A DNA stretch of 22,189 nucleotides from Bacteroidales bacterium UBA6828 (GTDB taxonomy: Bacteria > Bacteroidota > Bacteroidia > Bacteroidales > Paludibacteraceae), in NCBI GenBank assembly GCA_002452095.1, contig DKEG01000015.1:10673-32861 (forward strand), read 5' to 3'. Below the pieces are notes generated by a model. That model was given only the letters and a program-made list of their open reading frames with translations, was not told where the DNA came from and did not search any database. How positions within the stretch are numbered: position 1 is the stretch's first letter; each line of letters starts with the position of its first letter. Below, one piece after another: positions 1-8,869 of this stretch. The translations under genes and the position numbers were made by a program.

Positions 1-10
1 TTAACTTGTT

Positions 11-94
11 AGACAGCCTCTATACATTATACGTCATGCGTCATATCTTTCAACCTGTTGCGCCATACCCCTCGGCTGATAGCGGAGGCTGTCT
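11..94 (+). promoter_or_regulatory. Inverted repeat able to compete with the 84-114 hairpin
   Basis: AGACAGCCTC (11-20) is a perfect reverse complement of GAGGCTGTCT (85-94), which is also the 5' arm of the terminator-like hairpin. In a transcript entering from upstream, pairing of 11-20 with 85-94 would exclude the 84-114 hairpin, as in an antiterminator. It could equally be the relic of an older copy of the same hairpin family. No leader peptide or ligand-binding fold is recognised. Confidence 0.3.
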
Positions 95-119
95 GATACA
101 TATAGACAACCTCCTTCTT
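84..119 (+). terminator. Terminator-like hairpin, 11-bp stem and 9-nt loop
   Basis: GGAGGCTGTCT (84-94) pairs with AGACAACCTCC (104-114) with one C-A mismatch (89/109) around the loop GATACATAT, followed by TTCTT. The U-tract is weak, so termination may be inefficient. It is clearly related to the hairpin at 22131-22161: the outer stem and most of the loop are the same, and two stem pairs differ by compensatory changes. It probably ends the transcript of an upstream gene outside the window. Confidence 0.6.
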
Positions 120-168
120 GTATTCCTTATTTGTATATCCCATCTCTCTATCCTTATGCCATCAGGTC

Positions 169-223
169 TATGTGATTCGTATGTGATTCGTATGTGATTC
201 TTATGTGATTCTTATGTGATTCT
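169..223. repeat. Tandem array, five copies of an 11-bp unit
   Basis: The units are TATGTGATTCG, twice (169-179, 180-190), then TATGTGATTCT, three times (191-201, 202-212, 213-223). The period is exactly 11 bp, about one helical turn, so any bound protein would see the same DNA face five times. Each unit contains TGTGA, the half-site core known for CRP/FNR-family regulators, but no palindromic partner is seen. The array lies about 180 bp upstream of the promoter of gene 1. There are no spacers, so it is not a CRISPR array. Confidence 0.9.
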
Positions 224-403
224 GCAGTTTTTACCGATGTTTCCCCGCGAGTTGGCACCAAATCTGTGCAACAATGCAGCGCGGCACGTGTTGCGCCGCA
301 AGACAAGGTTTTGTGGGTTTATACTTATATGTGTATTTTTGTATGTGAAAAATATGTATATTTATACAAAGTGAAAGTTTTTCTTTTTTTTTGTGTCGTT
401 TTG

Positions 404-434
404 TTGTGTATGTTATATATTTTGTGTAACTTTG
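404..434 (+). promoter_or_regulatory. Bacteroidota-type promoter for gene 1
   Basis: TAACTTTG at 427-434 matches the Bacteroidota -7 consensus TAnnTTTG exactly. A -33 type TTG lies at 404-406, with 20 bases between the two. Transcription would begin near 440, giving a leader of about 120 nt. A run of nine T (384-392) lies about 11 bp upstream of the -33 element; length changes there could alter promoter strength, but this is speculation. Confidence 0.6.
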
Positions 435-558
435 CGACGTTTTTAAGTGATTGTTTGCTTTTTTGTCTGCTTTTTGGTACTTGTTCGGAACTGAAAGATA
501 AGTATAACTCAATGAGTATCATATATATAAGTTGTTTGATAGTTAATTTTATTACAAT

Positions 559-3500
559 ATGAGGGTACAAAAAGAACTACTGATTTTCGGTTTGGCAATG
601 GTTTGGACTGCTGTTGCCTATGCTCAGACCGTAACAATCCCGTATTCTATGAGTTTTGAGGAAAATGCTTCAGAGGCGTTGGATTTGTCTCAAAACTGGG
701 TTCTGAATGCCGGTAGTCAGGCTGCAACGTGCAACGACCGTTGGATGGTCGGCAGTTCGGTTCATAGCGATGGCAAGCGTGCGTTGTATATCGTGAGCAG
801 TGATACGCTTACAACTCCATGCTTCGGCAAACAGGCTAACTTGCAGTTCGCATATCGTGACTTTAAACTGCCTGCAGGGTCGTACTATCTGTCGTTTGAT
901 TGGTTGAATGCCGCCGGTGCTGATGCTGCATTATATGTAGGATACGTGGTCTATACCAATCCGACCGCCGGATCGGTAACGTATATTACGGCTAATTCCG
1001 GCAGCGGGGTTATGCCCACTGCCCTTGTGGCGGCGAACAACTCCGGTGCTCTTTATGGCAAATCAACATGGCAGCAGTACACTTTCCCCCGTACCATCAA
1101 TGTCTCTGCCGCTTCTACGGGAACCTATCGTCTCTATGTGGCTTGGGCAAACAAGGGAGGCAATGCTTTGGCGGATTCGGTATTCGGTGCATGTGTGGAC
1201 AATATACAAATCGTTGACTCGCGTGTCGTGCCTGCAAGGAATATCGTCCCTACATCGGTCAGTTGTGATACCGTGCGCCTTTCATGGAAAGGGTCGGCGG
1301 ATACATATATCGTCCAGTACCGGAAGGTGGGAAGTAATATATGGAATACGGTCAACTATGATTCTTCAATGGGGACTTCGGTGTTGATAGAGGGATTGGA
1401 GGAAGGAAGTTACAATTTCCGTGTGCGCAGTATCTCCTATGACAAAGACGGTAAGGCTATGTATGGAGCCTATGCCTACTATCAGGGAGAGTATCTCGTG
1501 TATTGTGCAGACCGCCATTGCCTGTCGTATTTCGACTTACACGGTGCGAATGTGAAATGTACGTCTGGTAAAACCACGTATATGGGAGATCTGACAACGA
1601 ATATGGGGGCACCTTTTGAGAATGTGGGCATTATCGACCATGGAGCGGAATCCGACCTGAGCCGTCATACGGTTTGTTGGGACAAAACTGCCACTGACCC
1701 GCGGACGGGAGACAAATTGCGTATAGTGCCTTCGGATGCACTCGCTTCCGTGCGCTTGGGCAACTGGAGAACAGGTAACGAGGCGGAGGGTATCACCTAT
1801 ACGATGACGGTTGACTCGGCATACAGTATATTGCTGTTGCGTTACGCAGTCGTGTTGGAAGACCCTAATCATGATTCCGACGAACAACCGCGGTTTACCA
1901 TTGAGATATGTGATGCCAAAGGGCAGAAGATCGATCCTGTCTGCGGCTATATCAATTTTGCCGCCGATGCAACTCGAAAAGGATGGAATACCGAGGGAAG
2001 CGGGTATTACCAAGTTACGTGGAAAGACTGGACTACAATAGGTTTGAACCTAACGGACTATGTCGGACAGACGCTCACTATTAAACTGGCTACTTACGAT
2101 TGTACGTTGGGGGGACACTACGGATACGCTTATTTCACTCTGGATTGTACCGGCGCGACGATAGAAACTATCGGTTGCGGTTCGGACACACACTTTGCCG
2201 CAGAGGCTCCCGCGGGATTTGCCTACAAATGGATGACGCAGGACGGTACTATCGTTTCCACACAGCGTATGCTTGATACATACTCCATCGATTCGGTGGA
2301 ATATACCTGCCGTCTGTCTAATCTGGAAAATTCCGATTGCTGGTTCGAACTGAAAGTGCTGGCATTGCCTAAATTCCCTATGGCGGACGGCACATGGTCA
2401 TACACACCGGTGGACTGCAAAAATAGGGTTTCTTTCAAAAACCGCAGTTATGTACAGACACGCTACAATGGCGAAGTGTATGAAGACCATTCTGCAAACC
2501 GTATGGGATTTCGCTGGGATTTCGGAGATGGTACCGAGTCCTTGCTGCCTGATTGTACGCATGATTTTCCTTCCGAAGGAGGCACTTTCACCGTATCCCT
2601 TTCCACGTGGCTGGCAGAGGAATCGGCGGATTGTATCAGCGATACGGTTTTTGTAGTTACAATACCGGCAATCGGTGATACGGTGGTAAAAGACACGGTG
2701 GATATTTGCGACGGATCGTATTACGATTTCGGCGGGACGAGATATACCGATGCCGGCGATTATACCTACGACGGCTTGAGCGAAGCGGGATGCCATATAT
2801 TGTATATGTGCCAATTGCGTGTCCATCCTACCGACGAGAATGTTCTTTCGGATATGCATATCTGCTACGGCGACACGTTCTGCCTGAATGACAGTGTATG
2901 CTACCTTTCGGAAAAAGACGGCCGGTTCCACTATACCTTCGTCAACCGCTATGGCTGCGATAGCGTGGTGATTGCCAATATCCGCTATGCGGATGAAATC
3001 CTTCCTGTCTTGGATGTTACCCAAATGTCGGAGGAGGTGGAAGAAGCAGTCGTGCGTATAGGCGGTTCCGGCTATAACTACTATACGATTGATGGAGGTG
3101 AACAACTCACTTCACCTCTGTTCACTACTACGGAAGCCGGAGACTATATGTTCTCGTTCTATAACGATTTGGGATGTGTGGATTCGCTGCGGGTACATGT
3201 CAATTCGCCTTGCTTGCGCAACCGACTTTTCCAGCGTTGGAACGATATCGTGGCAATTTACAACAACGAATATATGCAGGATACACTTGAGTTTGTGGCT
3301 TACCAGTGGTATGAGGATGAGCAACCCATAGAGGGGGCTACGATGTCGTACTATTGTGCGCCGGGCGGTCTCCGTATTGGAGCGGCATATTCGTGCCGAG
3401 TGACACTCGCGGATGGCTCGCAGGCTACCGTATGTCCGCTGATAGCGCAGGATTTGGTAACTGCTCCCGCCCGAGTGTCGGTGGCACCAACGGCTGTCCG

Positions 3501-3699
3501 GCAGGGCGGTTCCACCTATGTGTATATGCCCGCTGAAGGCAGTGTCAGGTGTTACGACGCTTTGGGCAATATGCTCTCCGTTTCCGAGATGCCGGCGGGG
3601 AAAAATATACTGTCGCTTGAGTCGCTGGACAAAGGTATGTACCTCGTTCAGGTAACACAACCGGAAGGGGTGTCCGTTCACCGCATTACCATACAATAA
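559..3699 (+). CDS. Large secreted multidomain protein with T9SS sorting domain (gene 1)
   Basis: 1046 aa. A signal peptide (residues 1-22, cleavage AYA|QTV) leads into a jelly-roll domain of the MAM/choice-of-anchor J kind (about 24-220, ending ACVDNIQIV). An FnIII-like domain follows (about 228-300), then a second jelly roll (about 320-540, with DWTTIGLNLTDYVGQ) and a PKD domain (about 600-710, signature WDFGDG from W653). Next are C-x-G...GCDS stalk repeats (about 711-815), an Ig-like segment with YQWYEDEQPI near 915, and a C-terminal T9SS type A-like sorting domain (about 968-1046, with YDALGNM, KGMYLVQV and HRITIQ). The family role is surface display or release by the T9SS; no catalytic motif is seen. 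It is first in a probable four-gene operon and is a domain-by-domain paralogue of gene 3. ATG 559 is chosen because the signal peptide begins there. The ligand is unknown, and adhesion is inferred only from domain type. Confidence 0.95.
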   Translation: MRVQKELLIFGLAMVWTAVAYAQTVTIPYSMSFEENASEALDLSQNWVLNAGSQAATCNDRWMVGSSVHSDGKRALYIVSSDTLTTPCFGKQANLQFAYRDFKLPAGSYYLSFDWLNAAGADAALYVGYVVYTNPTAGSVTYITANSGSGVMPTALVAANNSGALYGKSTWQQYTFPRTINVSAASTGTYRLYVAWANKGGNALADSVFGACVDNIQIVDSRVVPARNIVPTSVSCDTVRLSWKGSADTYIVQYRKVGSNIWNTVNYDSSMGTSVLIEGLEEGSYNFRVRSISYDKDGKAMYGAYAYYQGEYLVYCADRHCLSYFDLHGANVKCTSGKTTYMGDLTTNMGAPFENVGIIDHGAESDLSRHTVCWDKTATDPRTGDKLRIVPSDALASVRLGNWRTGNEAEGITYTMTVDSAYSILLLRYAVVLEDPNHDSDEQPRFTIEICDAKGQKIDPVCGYINFAADATRKGWNTEGSGYYQVTWKDWTTIGLNLTDYVGQTLTIKLATYDCTLGGHYGYAYFTLDCTGATIETIGCGSDTHFAAEAPAGFAYKWMTQDGTIVSTQRMLDTYSIDSVEYTCRLSNLENSDCWFELKVLALPKFPMADGTWSYTPVDCKNRVSFKNRSYVQTRYNGEVYEDHSANRMGFRWDFGDGTESLLPDCTHDFPSEGGTFTVSLSTWLAEESADCISDTVFVVTIPAIGDTVVKDTVDICDGSYYDFGGTRYTDAGDYTYDGLSEAGCHILYMCQLRVHPTDENVLSDMHICYGDTFCLNDSVCYLSEKDGRFHYTFVNRYGCDSVVIANIRYADEILPVLDVTQMSEEVEEAVVRIGGSGYNYYTIDGGEQLTSPLFTTTEAGDYMFSFYNDLGCVDSLRVHVNSPCLRNRLFQRWNDIVAIYNNEYMQDTLEFVAYQWYEDEQPIEGATMSYYCAPGGLRIGAAYSCRVTLADGSQATVCPLIAQDLVTAPARVSVAPTAVRQGGSTYVYMPAEGSVRCYDALGNMLSVSEMPAGKNILSLESLDKGMYLVQVTQPEGVSVHRITIQ

Positions 3700-3764
3700 T
3701 GCTGTCATAACGCAGATTTCTTCGAAAGATATTCATTTTTTATACTCAGTAAAATCATTTGCCG

Positions 3765-5678
3765 ATGAGATATTTTTACAAACCGCTTGTTTTATTGGTT
3801 GTCTTGTTTTCCGCATTATGCCTTTCGGTGGAGGCGGCTCCGCAGAAAAAGAAAAAGGATAATGCGTGGTACACACGAGGTGTTGACATCCACTATGTTA
3901 CGATGTGGGGCGGGGCTGGCTATTCCGGATTGACGGGCAACTATACCGCTGTTTCATTCGGCGATGCCGATGCCCGTTTCCGTGGCGATTTCAGCCAACG
4001 CTTCATCGGAGGTGGCGGGGGGCTGTTCGGCTTTGGCTACGAACTGCACCATCGTAATTTCCTGTTCTCCGTCGGACCGGAACTGCGCTTCTTCTCTTCG
4101 AGGAACAATATCTCCTATTCGGCAGACGTGGTGCGGGACGACTACGCTTCCATTACGCAGCATTATCTGTTGGACGACTATCGCGAAACCCAATCGGTGG
4201 GGCAGGTGATGCTGCCGGTTATGTTCGGTGGCGATTTCGAACGATATTATTTCCTGGCAGGGGCTAAAATAGGCTATACTTTTATGGGCAATTTTACCCA
4301 ACGCGGGGGGCTTACTACCTATGTTACAGAGCATCTGGCGATTGACGACTGGCTCAACCAGCCGGCTCACCAATGGCAGACGGCGGAGAATATAACCGAC
4401 CATACATTGTATAGGGGCGGAAACAAGGGAAAGAACAGTTGGGGACTGGATGCTACTTTGTCTGCCGAATTCGGCATTAACCTCAATGAGTTTTTCCCGC
4501 AAGAGTGGAACAAGAATAACGAGGCTTCGGCTCACCCGTGGCGTATGCGCGTGGGAGCATTTATCGACTACGGTATGCCTATTCTTTCTTCCGCCGAAAA
4601 GAAAACGGAAAACAATCTTATGGATGTACCCCTGATTGACGAGTTGCATGGGACGGGCAACCCCGGGTATATGACCACCCGTTCACTTCACCAAACCGGT
4701 TTCGCCGACAAATCGCTCAGTTCGCTGCTCGTGGGTGTCAAGTTTACCGCACTTTTCCAACTCAACAAAATCAAACAGCCGAACCCGCGTATCGTGTTCG
4801 TGGCTACCGATAACGAAGGCAGACCGCTCAAGAGTGTCGCATCGGTCGTTATAAAGAACGAAGACAAACCCAAACAGAAACCCAAGGTGCGCTCTCTGGG
4901 AAAGAAAAACACCGTTACGGCACGCTATGCGAAAGCCGACTACTATATGCTGGCACAGGCGGCAGGTTATCTGCCTTCTAATTTTGCGGGGGATACCCTC
5001 CGGTTGTCGCATACGGTCGATTTGGATACGGTGTATTTCCGTCTCATTCCCCAACCGCGGTTGGTATGCTATGTCCACGATGCGGAGACCGAACAGCAGA
5101 TTGCCGGCAGTCTCTCCTTTGCTAGCCGCACTGCAGAGGGGCATAACAAGGATGTTACCACTGCGGTGGAGCAGCCTGCCGTTGTATCGCTCCACTATGG
5201 GGATAGTTTCGATGTCCGCATATCGGCTGCCGGATACCATAGCGACAGTGCTTCTCTGACACGCCTTACGGATACGGTGCATTACTACTTGCGTCCTGTT
5301 CACCGTATGCGCCATGTCCTGCTCCTCAAACATATGTACTTTGCTACCGACAAGACAGACATTCTCCCCATCTCGGACTCCGACCTGAATATACTGTACA
5401 ATTTCCTCACCGAGAACCCAAAAGTACGGGTGCTTATCACCGGGCATACCGACTCGGAGGGCTCGGAGGCACACAACCAGGTCTTGTCTGAAGGTCGTGC
5501 CAACAGTGTCAAAGAGGCTATGATTGAGCGCGGTATTGACCCCTCCCGTCTGGAAACAAACGGCAAAGGCGAGAGCGAACCGATTGATACCAACGATACG
5601 GAAACGGGACGCCAAAACAACCGACGTGTACAGGTTACGGTGTTGAATGCGCATGAAGCAGAAGAAGATATATGGTAA
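3765..5678 (+). CDS. Outer-membrane beta-barrel fused to OmpA-type peptidoglycan-binding domain (gene 2)
   Basis: 637 aa from ATG 3765. The frame can be extended to TTG 3759, but the ATG gives a clean signal peptide (MRYFYKPLVLLVV...SVEA, cleavage near 24/25). Residues about 26-335 alternate aromatic and polar residues like an outer-membrane beta-barrel (FLFSVGPELRFF, YYFLAGAKIGYTF, MRVGAFIDYG). Two beta-sandwich segments resembling carboxypeptidase-regulatory domains follow (about 340-430 and 432-515). The C-terminus is an OmpA domain (about 520-637) with TGHTDSEGS, LSEGRANSV and GRQNNRRVQV. The two diaminopimelate-binding residues known from OmpA are present as D563 and R578, at the usual 15-residue spacing. 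The protein should sit in the outer membrane and grip the cell wall. T9SS component PorE also joins a regulatory-like domain to OmpA, but PorE has TPR and WD40 domains rather than a barrel, so this is not PorE. It lies 65 bp after gene 1 with no terminator between, and its barrel resembles gene 4. Confidence 0.93.
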   Translation: MRYFYKPLVLLVVLFSALCLSVEAAPQKKKKDNAWYTRGVDIHYVTMWGGAGYSGLTGNYTAVSFGDADARFRGDFSQRFIGGGGGLFGFGYELHHRNFLFSVGPELRFFSSRNNISYSADVVRDDYASITQHYLLDDYRETQSVGQVMLPVMFGGDFERYYFLAGAKIGYTFMGNFTQRGGLTTYVTEHLAIDDWLNQPAHQWQTAENITDHTLYRGGNKGKNSWGLDATLSAEFGINLNEFFPQEWNKNNEASAHPWRMRVGAFIDYGMPILSSAEKKTENNLMDVPLIDELHGTGNPGYMTTRSLHQTGFADKSLSSLLVGVKFTALFQLNKIKQPNPRIVFVATDNEGRPLKSVASVVIKNEDKPKQKPKVRSLGKKNTVTARYAKADYYMLAQAAGYLPSNFAGDTLRLSHTVDLDTVYFRLIPQPRLVCYVHDAETEQQIAGSLSFASRTAEGHNKDVTTAVEQPAVVSLHYGDSFDVRISAAGYHSDSASLTRLTDTVHYYLRPVHRMRHVLLLKHMYFATDKTDILPISDSDLNILYNFLTENPKVRVLITGHTDSEGSEAHNQVLSEGRANSVKEAMIERGIDPSRLETNGKGESEPIDTNDTETGRQNNRRVQVTVLNAHEAEEDIW

Positions 5679-8600
5679 CGATTATGACAGTCAGAAGAAA
5701 GATATTTGGTTGGATAGCAACAGGTGTACTGCTCTTATGGGGCAGTATGCCTGCTGCCGCACAGGTGTATAGTTGCGATTTCGAGTCCGATGCCGAGAAT
5801 AGTGCATGGGTGCGCAACTATGTCAGACGCGCCACAACGTTGGAGAATAAATGGTATATCGGAGCCCCCGGCAGTTTCGGCACGCAAGGCAAAAAAGGAT
5901 TGTATATATCCTCCGATGCCGATTCCGCACGTGCTGTGTATGCGGCAACAGGGCAGATGTTCACATTGGCATACCGCGACATCAACGCACTGACTGCCGG
6001 CACCTATACCCTCCTGTTCGACTATCGTCTGGCAGGCTCTGAAAGTGCCAAGTTGCATGTCTGGTGGCTGCCGCAAAGTGTTACCGTTGCTTCCGCCACG
6101 GTTGCTGCACCCAATTGGCTGACAAGAGGAGGCATACCGATTGCCACTGCACTGCGCAACACACCGGTATGGCAATCCTATAGTATGCAATTCGTCGTCC
6201 CCGCCTCGGCGCAACCCGGTCGGTTGGTTTTCGTGTGGGAGAGTGCGCAAAGCACCCCCGTTCCACCGGCGGCGTGTGTCGATAATATCCAAATCTATTC
6301 CGGATCGTTGTGTGCTGCCCCCCCAACCGATCTTACCTATAGCAAAGGTACTGTCAAATGGACCGGTAATGCGGCGCAGTATGAGGTATGTATCTATAAT
6401 TCGTTTACCGGAACGTTTGAGCAGCGGCAGATTATCACTGGCAACAGTTGGACCCCCGCCCCCACTACCGAAGGTATGCTCTATCTCTATGTACGGGCTC
6501 TGTGCCCGGACGGAGGCTGCTCGCCATGGGTTTCTCTTTCGGAGTTTGTGTACGTCAAGGGAGCCAGGTGTATCGATTTCTATGATATTTCCGATGACCC
6601 TACTGCTACGGGGGTATGTTATACGGGCGATTTTAAAACGTTTGTCAGAAACAAACTGCAGGGAACCCGCCAAAAGGTGGATTTCGGATATGCCTCTGCC
6701 GAAAGTATGCATACCATCCACTATATGCAAGGGGAAACTGACCCCAACGTGGCAGAGAAAGGAGGAACATTGGCCACTATACCGGCCGGCGAAGTGGCAT
6801 CTGTCCGTTTGGGGGCATACACCTCATCCGGACAGTCGGCACGGCTGGAATACAAATACCGTGTCTTGCCCGGTATGTCCGATTTGATGGAACTCAAGTA
6901 TGCCGCCGTCTTACAATCGGGAGGACACGGCTCTTCCTTGACTGACTCGGATATGCAACCCACTTTGCAACTCGAAGTGCTTGACGGAAATGGCAACCCG
7001 TTGGATGTAGGGTGTACCCAGTTTACTTTTATGCCCGGTTTCGGAGCAACTGCCAACTGGCATTTCAACCCCAACGATGAAGAATACGGAAGACTCTATT
7101 GGTGCGACTGGACTACAGTTACCGTCTCGTTGCGCCCGTATGTGGGGCAAACGCTTACCATTCGGCTTACCGCTGCGCGGTGTTCCTTCGATACCCACTT
7201 CGCCTATACCTATTTTACACTCGGCTGCCGTTCCGGCGACTTGCAAGGTATTGCTTGTGGTGATTTCTCTACCGACCGGTTCGTCGCACCCGAGGGCTTC
7301 TCCTATCTCTGGTACAAAGAGACGGAATCGCGCGACAATCCCATCCTCAATGCACAGGGAGAAACCAACTATGACACGCTTCATATTGATGTAAAGGATA
7401 CGGCTGTTTATATGCTCGAATGTCACAACTTGGAAGATTACAGTTGCTACTACGTCCTTACTGCCAACCCCAACCCCCGTTTCCCGAAAGCGAAGGCTGA
7501 TAATGCAAAACAAGAAGTGAAGGATTGCCAACATATAGTAACCTTTACCCAGGACTCCTATATCGCCATCATCAACCGTCTGGATTATTCTGCAACACGC
7601 TCCGAAGAACCGCTGCAGGAGATTATATGGAATTTCGGCGACGGATCGCAACCGCTAATATCCGCCGATACGGTGCTGACGCACAATTATCCTCCTACTG
7701 GAGGCGATTATGTCCCTTATGTGGTTGCTTCTATGAGCAACGGCGTTTGTAAGGATACCCTTTGGCTGGATACCCTTCATCTGGCTAATCTCCTGAGTGC
7801 CAATGTCGATACGGTTGTCCATCGCTGCGAGGGCGAAGGATATGAATTGCCACAGCCCTCAGGCAAAACGGTCTTTGCAGATACGCTCTACCGCTGGCAA
7901 ACAAAAAACGACTACGGTTGTGATGTGGAAAACTCTCTCCAACTGCGTTACCACGCCCCCGCACAAAGCACGCAAACCGAAGAACTCTGTGAGGGAGGTT
8001 ATATCGATTTTGAAGGTCAACGCTATACCGAGACCGGTGTCTATGATGTACGTTTGAAAACGATCTATGGTTGCGATAGTCTGCTGCGTCTCAACCTCAC
8101 TGTCCTCCCCCGACTCAGCGTGCAAGTCCCGGACACCCTTATCGCTTGTGCCGATGCGCCGTTTGTCAATCTCCCTTACCGGCATTTGGCAGGGCGGCTG
8201 TCGGGCGTTGCCGTACATTTCCCCGCTGAGGCGGTAGCACAAGGGATGGACTCGCTCTATGAGTTCCTCGCCGGCGACGAGGTGAATATACCGCTTGTCT
8301 CCAATCTGCGCCCGGAGGATTATGTATTGACCATTGATTTCGGTGCTCCCGATTGCCCCGCCGAACCGGTTGCCGTGGTGCTTCGTATCTACTATGCCTC
8401 ATCGGTCATCGAGCAGAAAAATGACCTCATTGCACTCCTCAACGACCAATACAACGGAGGCTATCAATGGGCAGGCTATCAATGGTACCGCAATGGAGTT
8501 CCCATCCCGGACGCCAACACATCCTATATTGTGGTTGATGACAGCCAACTCGGCGACGAATTCTATTGCGTATTATTGCGCACCGACGGAGTGCAAATGC

Positions 8601-8869
8601 CCACATGCCCCATCACCTATGTTGGAGGCAAGACGGCGGCTGTCTCCGATGCCGCTTTGTCCGGTTGGGTCTATCCCACTATCGTAAAACCGCTGCAAAC
8701 CATTCATATCGCAGGAGCCAAACGGCTGATGATCGTGGATATGTTAGGACGCATAGTCCGCGAACAGACACTCTCTCCTGCCGCCACATCTGCTACCCAA
8801 GCCCCTGCTTGCGCGGGTGTTTATTCTATTGTTACTGACCATTATGCTACAAAAATTATTGTTCGGTAA
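5672..8869 (+). CDS. Large secreted multidomain protein with T9SS sorting domain (gene 3, paralogue of gene 1)
   Basis: 1065 aa from ATG 5672, which overlaps the end of gene 2 by 7 bp. ATG 5684, 5 nt past that stop, is an equally good start and gives a tighter signal peptide (MTVRRKIFGWIATGV..., cleavage AAA|QVY). The domain order copies gene 1: jelly roll (about 33-210), FnIII-like (about 213-298), second jelly roll (about 300-520, with CDWTTVTVSLRPYVGQ), PKD-like domain (about 610-710, WNFGDG from W653), two C-x-G...GCD stalk repeats (about 717-813), an Ig-like segment with YQWYRNGVPI near 937, and a T9SS sorting domain (about 993-1065, with MIVDMLGRIV, AGVYSIV and TKIIVR). Shared stretches such as ASVRLG and YVGQTLTI show common descent with gene 1, but divergence is high, so the duplication is old. 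No enzyme motif is seen. Translation is probably coupled to genes 2 and 4 through the overlaps. Confidence 0.95.
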   Translation: MVTIMTVRRKIFGWIATGVLLLWGSMPAAAQVYSCDFESDAENSAWVRNYVRRATTLENKWYIGAPGSFGTQGKKGLYISSDADSARAVYAATGQMFTLAYRDINALTAGTYTLLFDYRLAGSESAKLHVWWLPQSVTVASATVAAPNWLTRGGIPIATALRNTPVWQSYSMQFVVPASAQPGRLVFVWESAQSTPVPPAACVDNIQIYSGSLCAAPPTDLTYSKGTVKWTGNAAQYEVCIYNSFTGTFEQRQIITGNSWTPAPTTEGMLYLYVRALCPDGGCSPWVSLSEFVYVKGARCIDFYDISDDPTATGVCYTGDFKTFVRNKLQGTRQKVDFGYASAESMHTIHYMQGETDPNVAEKGGTLATIPAGEVASVRLGAYTSSGQSARLEYKYRVLPGMSDLMELKYAAVLQSGGHGSSLTDSDMQPTLQLEVLDGNGNPLDVGCTQFTFMPGFGATANWHFNPNDEEYGRLYWCDWTTVTVSLRPYVGQTLTIRLTAARCSFDTHFAYTYFTLGCRSGDLQGIACGDFSTDRFVAPEGFSYLWYKETESRDNPILNAQGETNYDTLHIDVKDTAVYMLECHNLEDYSCYYVLTANPNPRFPKAKADNAKQEVKDCQHIVTFTQDSYIAIINRLDYSATRSEEPLQEIIWNFGDGSQPLISADTVLTHNYPPTGGDYVPYVVASMSNGVCKDTLWLDTLHLANLLSANVDTVVHRCEGEGYELPQPSGKTVFADTLYRWQTKNDYGCDVENSLQLRYHAPAQSTQTEELCEGGYIDFEGQRYTETGVYDVRLKTIYGCDSLLRLNLTVLPRLSVQVPDTLIACADAPFVNLPYRHLAGRLSGVAVHFPAEAVAQGMDSLYEFLAGDEVNIPLVSNLRPEDYVLTIDFGAPDCPAEPVAVVLRIYYASSVIEQKNDLIALLNDQYNGGYQWAGYQWYRNGVPIPDANTSYIVVDDSQLGDEFYCVLLRTDGVQMPTCPITYVGGKTAAVSDAALSGWVYPTIVKPLQTIHIAGAKRLMIVDMLGRIVREQTLSPAATSATQAPACAGVYSIVTDHYATKIIVR

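Larger units (their letters stand above)
1..558. other. Non-coding upstream region
   Basis: No convincing gene is present; short open frames here have no signal peptide, domain or sensible composition. The stretch holds, in order: a 10-base segment (11-20) complementary to 85-94; a terminator-like hairpin (84-114); a five-copy 11-bp tandem array (169-223); a T-rich stretch with a run of nine T (384-392); and a Bacteroidota-type promoter (404-434) followed by an AT-rich leader of about 120 nt before gene 1. The gene upstream of the window, if any, presumably ends before position 84. Confidence 0.7.

Noticed and set aside
169..223. CRISPR array
   Set aside because: Units are contiguous 11-mers with no spacers, and no cas gene is present. 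The same holds for 9858-9912.
6..562. Short open frames of 60-100 codons on both strands in the upstream region
   Set aside because: They overlap hairpin, repeat array and promoter, have biased compositions expected of AT-rich DNA and show no signal peptide or domain.
3700..3764. Terminator between genes 1 and 2
   Set aside because: Only a 4-bp stem (TTTC/GAAA) is found, so read-through is more likely.
3765..5678. Assignment of gene 2 as T9SS component PorE
   Set aside because: The OmpA and regulatory-like parts fit, but the TPR and WD40 parts of PorE are missing and a barrel is present instead.
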